Assembly: GCA_043228905.1 (NCBI GenBank)
Contig: JBHGNT010000013.1
Location: 10,478,001 to 10,542,000 of the forward strand
DNA: 64,000 nt
Source: Azolla caroliniana
Lineage: Eukaryota; Polypodiophyta
Reading direction: 5' to 3'
Shown: piece by piece, positions 61,886-64,000 of the stretch
How the letters are laid out: each line of letters opens with the position of its first letter
Numbering within the stretch: position 1 is the stretch's first letter
Program-made: the position numbers and the translations under genes
Notes under the pieces: generated by a model
Told to the model about the DNA's origin: nothing
The model's input: the letters and a program-made list of their open reading frames with translations, nothing else
Databases searched by the model: none

Positions 61886-64000
61886 ATGGATAGAGGCATG
61901 GCTACGTCACTCCCGGTGGAGAAGCTCGACAGGAGCAACTACGCATCCTGGTCTTACAAGATGCACCAGTACCTGCTTGGACACGGGTACTAGAGTTATG
62001 TCGAAGGAGCGAATGATGCGGCGCCAGAATCGGCACACAAGGACTTCCCGGTATGGGAACAGGCGGCAAGCAGGGTGATGTACTGCTTCGCGTCCAGTGT
62101 CGGTGATTAGCTGCTCAGCCACATCCGTGACGCCAAGACACCGAAGGATGCTTGGGGGAACCTGAAAAAGGTTTTCGCCGCAAGCACCACTACCCGGAAG
62201 CTGCAACTCAGACAGGAGTTGAGCAATGTTCGGTAGAAGAACATGTCCGTGGCAGACTACACGGGCCGGATAAAGGAGATCTGCGACTCGCTCGCCTCTA
62301 TCAATGTTACCGTAGAGGAAGACGAGATGGTGCAGGTATGTCTCGGAGGCCTGGCGTCCAAGTTCGGAGCGTTCCAGACTGCGGTGTGTACAAGGGAGAA
62401 TACCCCCTCATTCTTCGACTTACAGTCAATGCTCCTTGTAGGGGAGAACCATGCCGGTGCATCTAACAGTGCATCCCCGGACAACCGAATGTTGTACATG
62501 GGAACGGATCGGCTCCGTGGGCGTGGTGGAAGAGGTGGGTCGGCACGCAATGGAGGCGGCCGGCAAGAGCAGGAACAGAGGCACTATGAGCGTGCCGACA
62601 GTAGTTCCGGGACTTCCACAAGCAGGGGGAGTCAAGGCGGTGCCGGAGGCCGGCAAGACAAATCTGCTACGGAATGCTGGTACTGTGGCAAAAAGGGCCA
62701 CAAGGAAAGCGAGTGCTGGAGAAAGTGTGCCGATTCGGACAAATCCGGATCCGGCAAGACCGGTAAGGATGGCCGGCAAAACTCGCACTACGCAAACGGA
62801 TCAGGAGGATCCGGAACCGGAAAGGCCGGTAAGGGGCCAGCCTTGGTGATGAATCACAAGGCAAACTCAATGAAGAAGACCACTTCCAAAACGGAGGAAG
62901 TGTGGTATGTTGATTCCGACGCGTCGAACCACATGACGAGCCACAAAGAGTGGTTCTCCTTTCTGGAGAAACCGGATCAACCAGGAGTAGTCAAAACCGG
63001 AGACGACACTCCTCACCCAATCGTGCACGTCGGAGAAGTCCCTCTAAGCCACGTCGGACAGAAAGGGAAGCTGATGAACGTATTACACGTTCCAACAATC
63101 ACGAAGAACCTGGTGTCCGTCGGTCAGATTATCGACCAGGGGATGCATGTGCGGTTTACGCACCTCGGGTGCTTCATTGAGGATGAGGGCGAAGTCATTG
63201 CGCAAGGGCGCAGAGACAGGAGGATGTTTATCCTCAACACCAATGACTTAGGCACCGCTCTGTTCGCGGAACGATAGAAGGTCGAGTCGGACATCGACCT
63301 GTGGCACAAGCGGATAGGCCACATCAACTACCGGAGGCTTCAAGACCTGCAAACGAAACAAGTCGTTTTCGGTTTGCCGAAGTTCAGCGGCCGGAGAGCC
63401 GAAATTTGTGAAGCCTGCCAACTTGGGAAGCAACACCGGCTTCCATTCCCCACCGAACGGAACCGGAGCCGTAACAAGCTCGATCTCATCCATTCGGATG
63501 TGTGGGGACCGGCAAAAAGTGTAAGCCTTGGCGGGAGCCGATACTTCGTCTCCTTCATCGACGACTTTACTCGACATACTTGGATCTACCTCATTGAGCG
63601 GAAGAGCGAAGTCTTCGACTGTTTTCGGAGCCTCTAGAAGATGATGGAACGGGAATCGGAGAGGAAGATCAAATGCCTTCGGTCGGATGGCGGAAAGGAA
63701 TATTTTTCCGGCCAATTCACTAGTTATCTACAACAGAAGGGAATTCGGTGAGAGTTCAGCTGCAGATACACACCGGAGCAAAATGGTGTGGCCGAAAGGA
63801 AGAACCGGACACTCGTCGAAGCGGCAAGGGCAATGCTGGAGGAGAAGAGTATGCCCCGGTTCTACTGGGCGGAGGCGGTCCAGACGGCCGTCTACATACA
63901 AAACCGCATTGGTGACAAGGTGTCAGCTCATGAGCTGTATTTCGGGCGCAAGCCGAACTTAAGACACGTTCGGATATTCGGCAGCATAGCGTATGTGCAT
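61886..64000 (+). pseudogene. Copia E gag, protease and integrase (partial at window end)
   Basis: ATG 61886: MDRGMATSLPVEKLDRSNYA, SWSYKMHQYLLGHGY, then TAG 61991, 62108 and 62234. Gag core MSVADYTGRIKEICDSLASI and Gly/Arg-rich linker, knuckle CWYCGKKGHKESEC (about 62678-62719). Protease: EVWYVDSDASNHMTSHKEWF, Asp instead of Gly in D-S-G. Integrase zinc part LWHKRIGHINYRRLQ after TAG 63275, CEACQLGKQ, first Asp LIHSDVWGP, TAG 63635, second Asp CLRSDGGKEYFS, TGA 63749, Glu in NGVAERKNRTLVE. The same single frame is kept throughout ((position minus 61886) divisible by three for all six stops). Confidence 0.9.

Larger units (their letters stand above)
61328..64000 (+). mobile_element. Copia E, Ty1/copia element running off the window
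   Basis: LTR from 61328 (TGTTGGGAGACAGG) to about 61779, PBS at 61792, gag ATG 61886, then protease and integrase in one frame to the window edge. Inserted in Copia D gag; the left flank is ATTTC. No frameshift in 2.1 kb but six nonsense codons. Confidence 0.9.

Overview
This 64 kb window looks like repeat-dense heterochromatin from a plant nuclear genome. I could not find one intact host gene, rRNA or canonical tRNA gene. Nearly all recognisable coding sequence comes from LTR retrotransposons: Ty1/copia with the plant initiator-Met primer site TGGTATCAGAGC, and Ty3/gypsy including a chromovirus. There are also a LINE 3' end and two decayed multi-exon-sized pseudogenes of transposon-like or uncharacterised families. 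The mix of gag types suggests a repeat-rich plant, possibly non-seed (bryophyte, lycophyte or fern); that placement is weak inference.

Left part (1-22280): a very old gypsy-like gag/protease relic (1-863 and 11334-12560) is split by Copia A (864-11333). Copia A is itself split by a composite of two truncated gypsy elements in opposite orientation (about 4866-10158). Then come a truncated Copia F (13785-about 15900), a DUF7869-like pseudogene (16115-18693, minus), the 3' end of a second chromovirus copy (about 18700-19735, minus), and about 2.5 kb of AT-rich sequence with ATACAT microsatellites.

Middle part (22286-55455): a solo Copia LTR with a perfect target duplication contains a very young, apparently non-autonomous GAG-only LTR element (22494-25608). 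To its right is a four-deep nest. Copia B (25972 on) is interrupted by gypsy(-) (27223-51009). Gypsy(-) is interrupted in its 3' LTR by Copia C (27314-41918, target duplication GAATC). Copia C is interrupted in its integrase by gypsy(+) (29701-38921, target duplication GATAA). Gypsy(-) also carries a solo LTR of the GAG-only family (48003-48727). A second, rearranged copy of Copia B follows directly (51024-55455).

Right part (55456-64000): microsatellite and minisatellite DNA, a decayed gene of a family I do not recognise (56923-59246), a LINE 3' fragment (59469-about 60130, minus), and Copia D (minus), whose gag is interrupted by Copia E (61328 to beyond the window end).

The two gypsy copies flanking the nest share a long extra ORF with a coiled-coil after pol. 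One has lost its capsid and the other its integrase core. The most interesting regulatory signals are long heat-shock-element arrays next to the TATA box in both chromovirus LTRs, and outward-facing tRNA-like A/B-box modules in the U3 of two unrelated LTR families.
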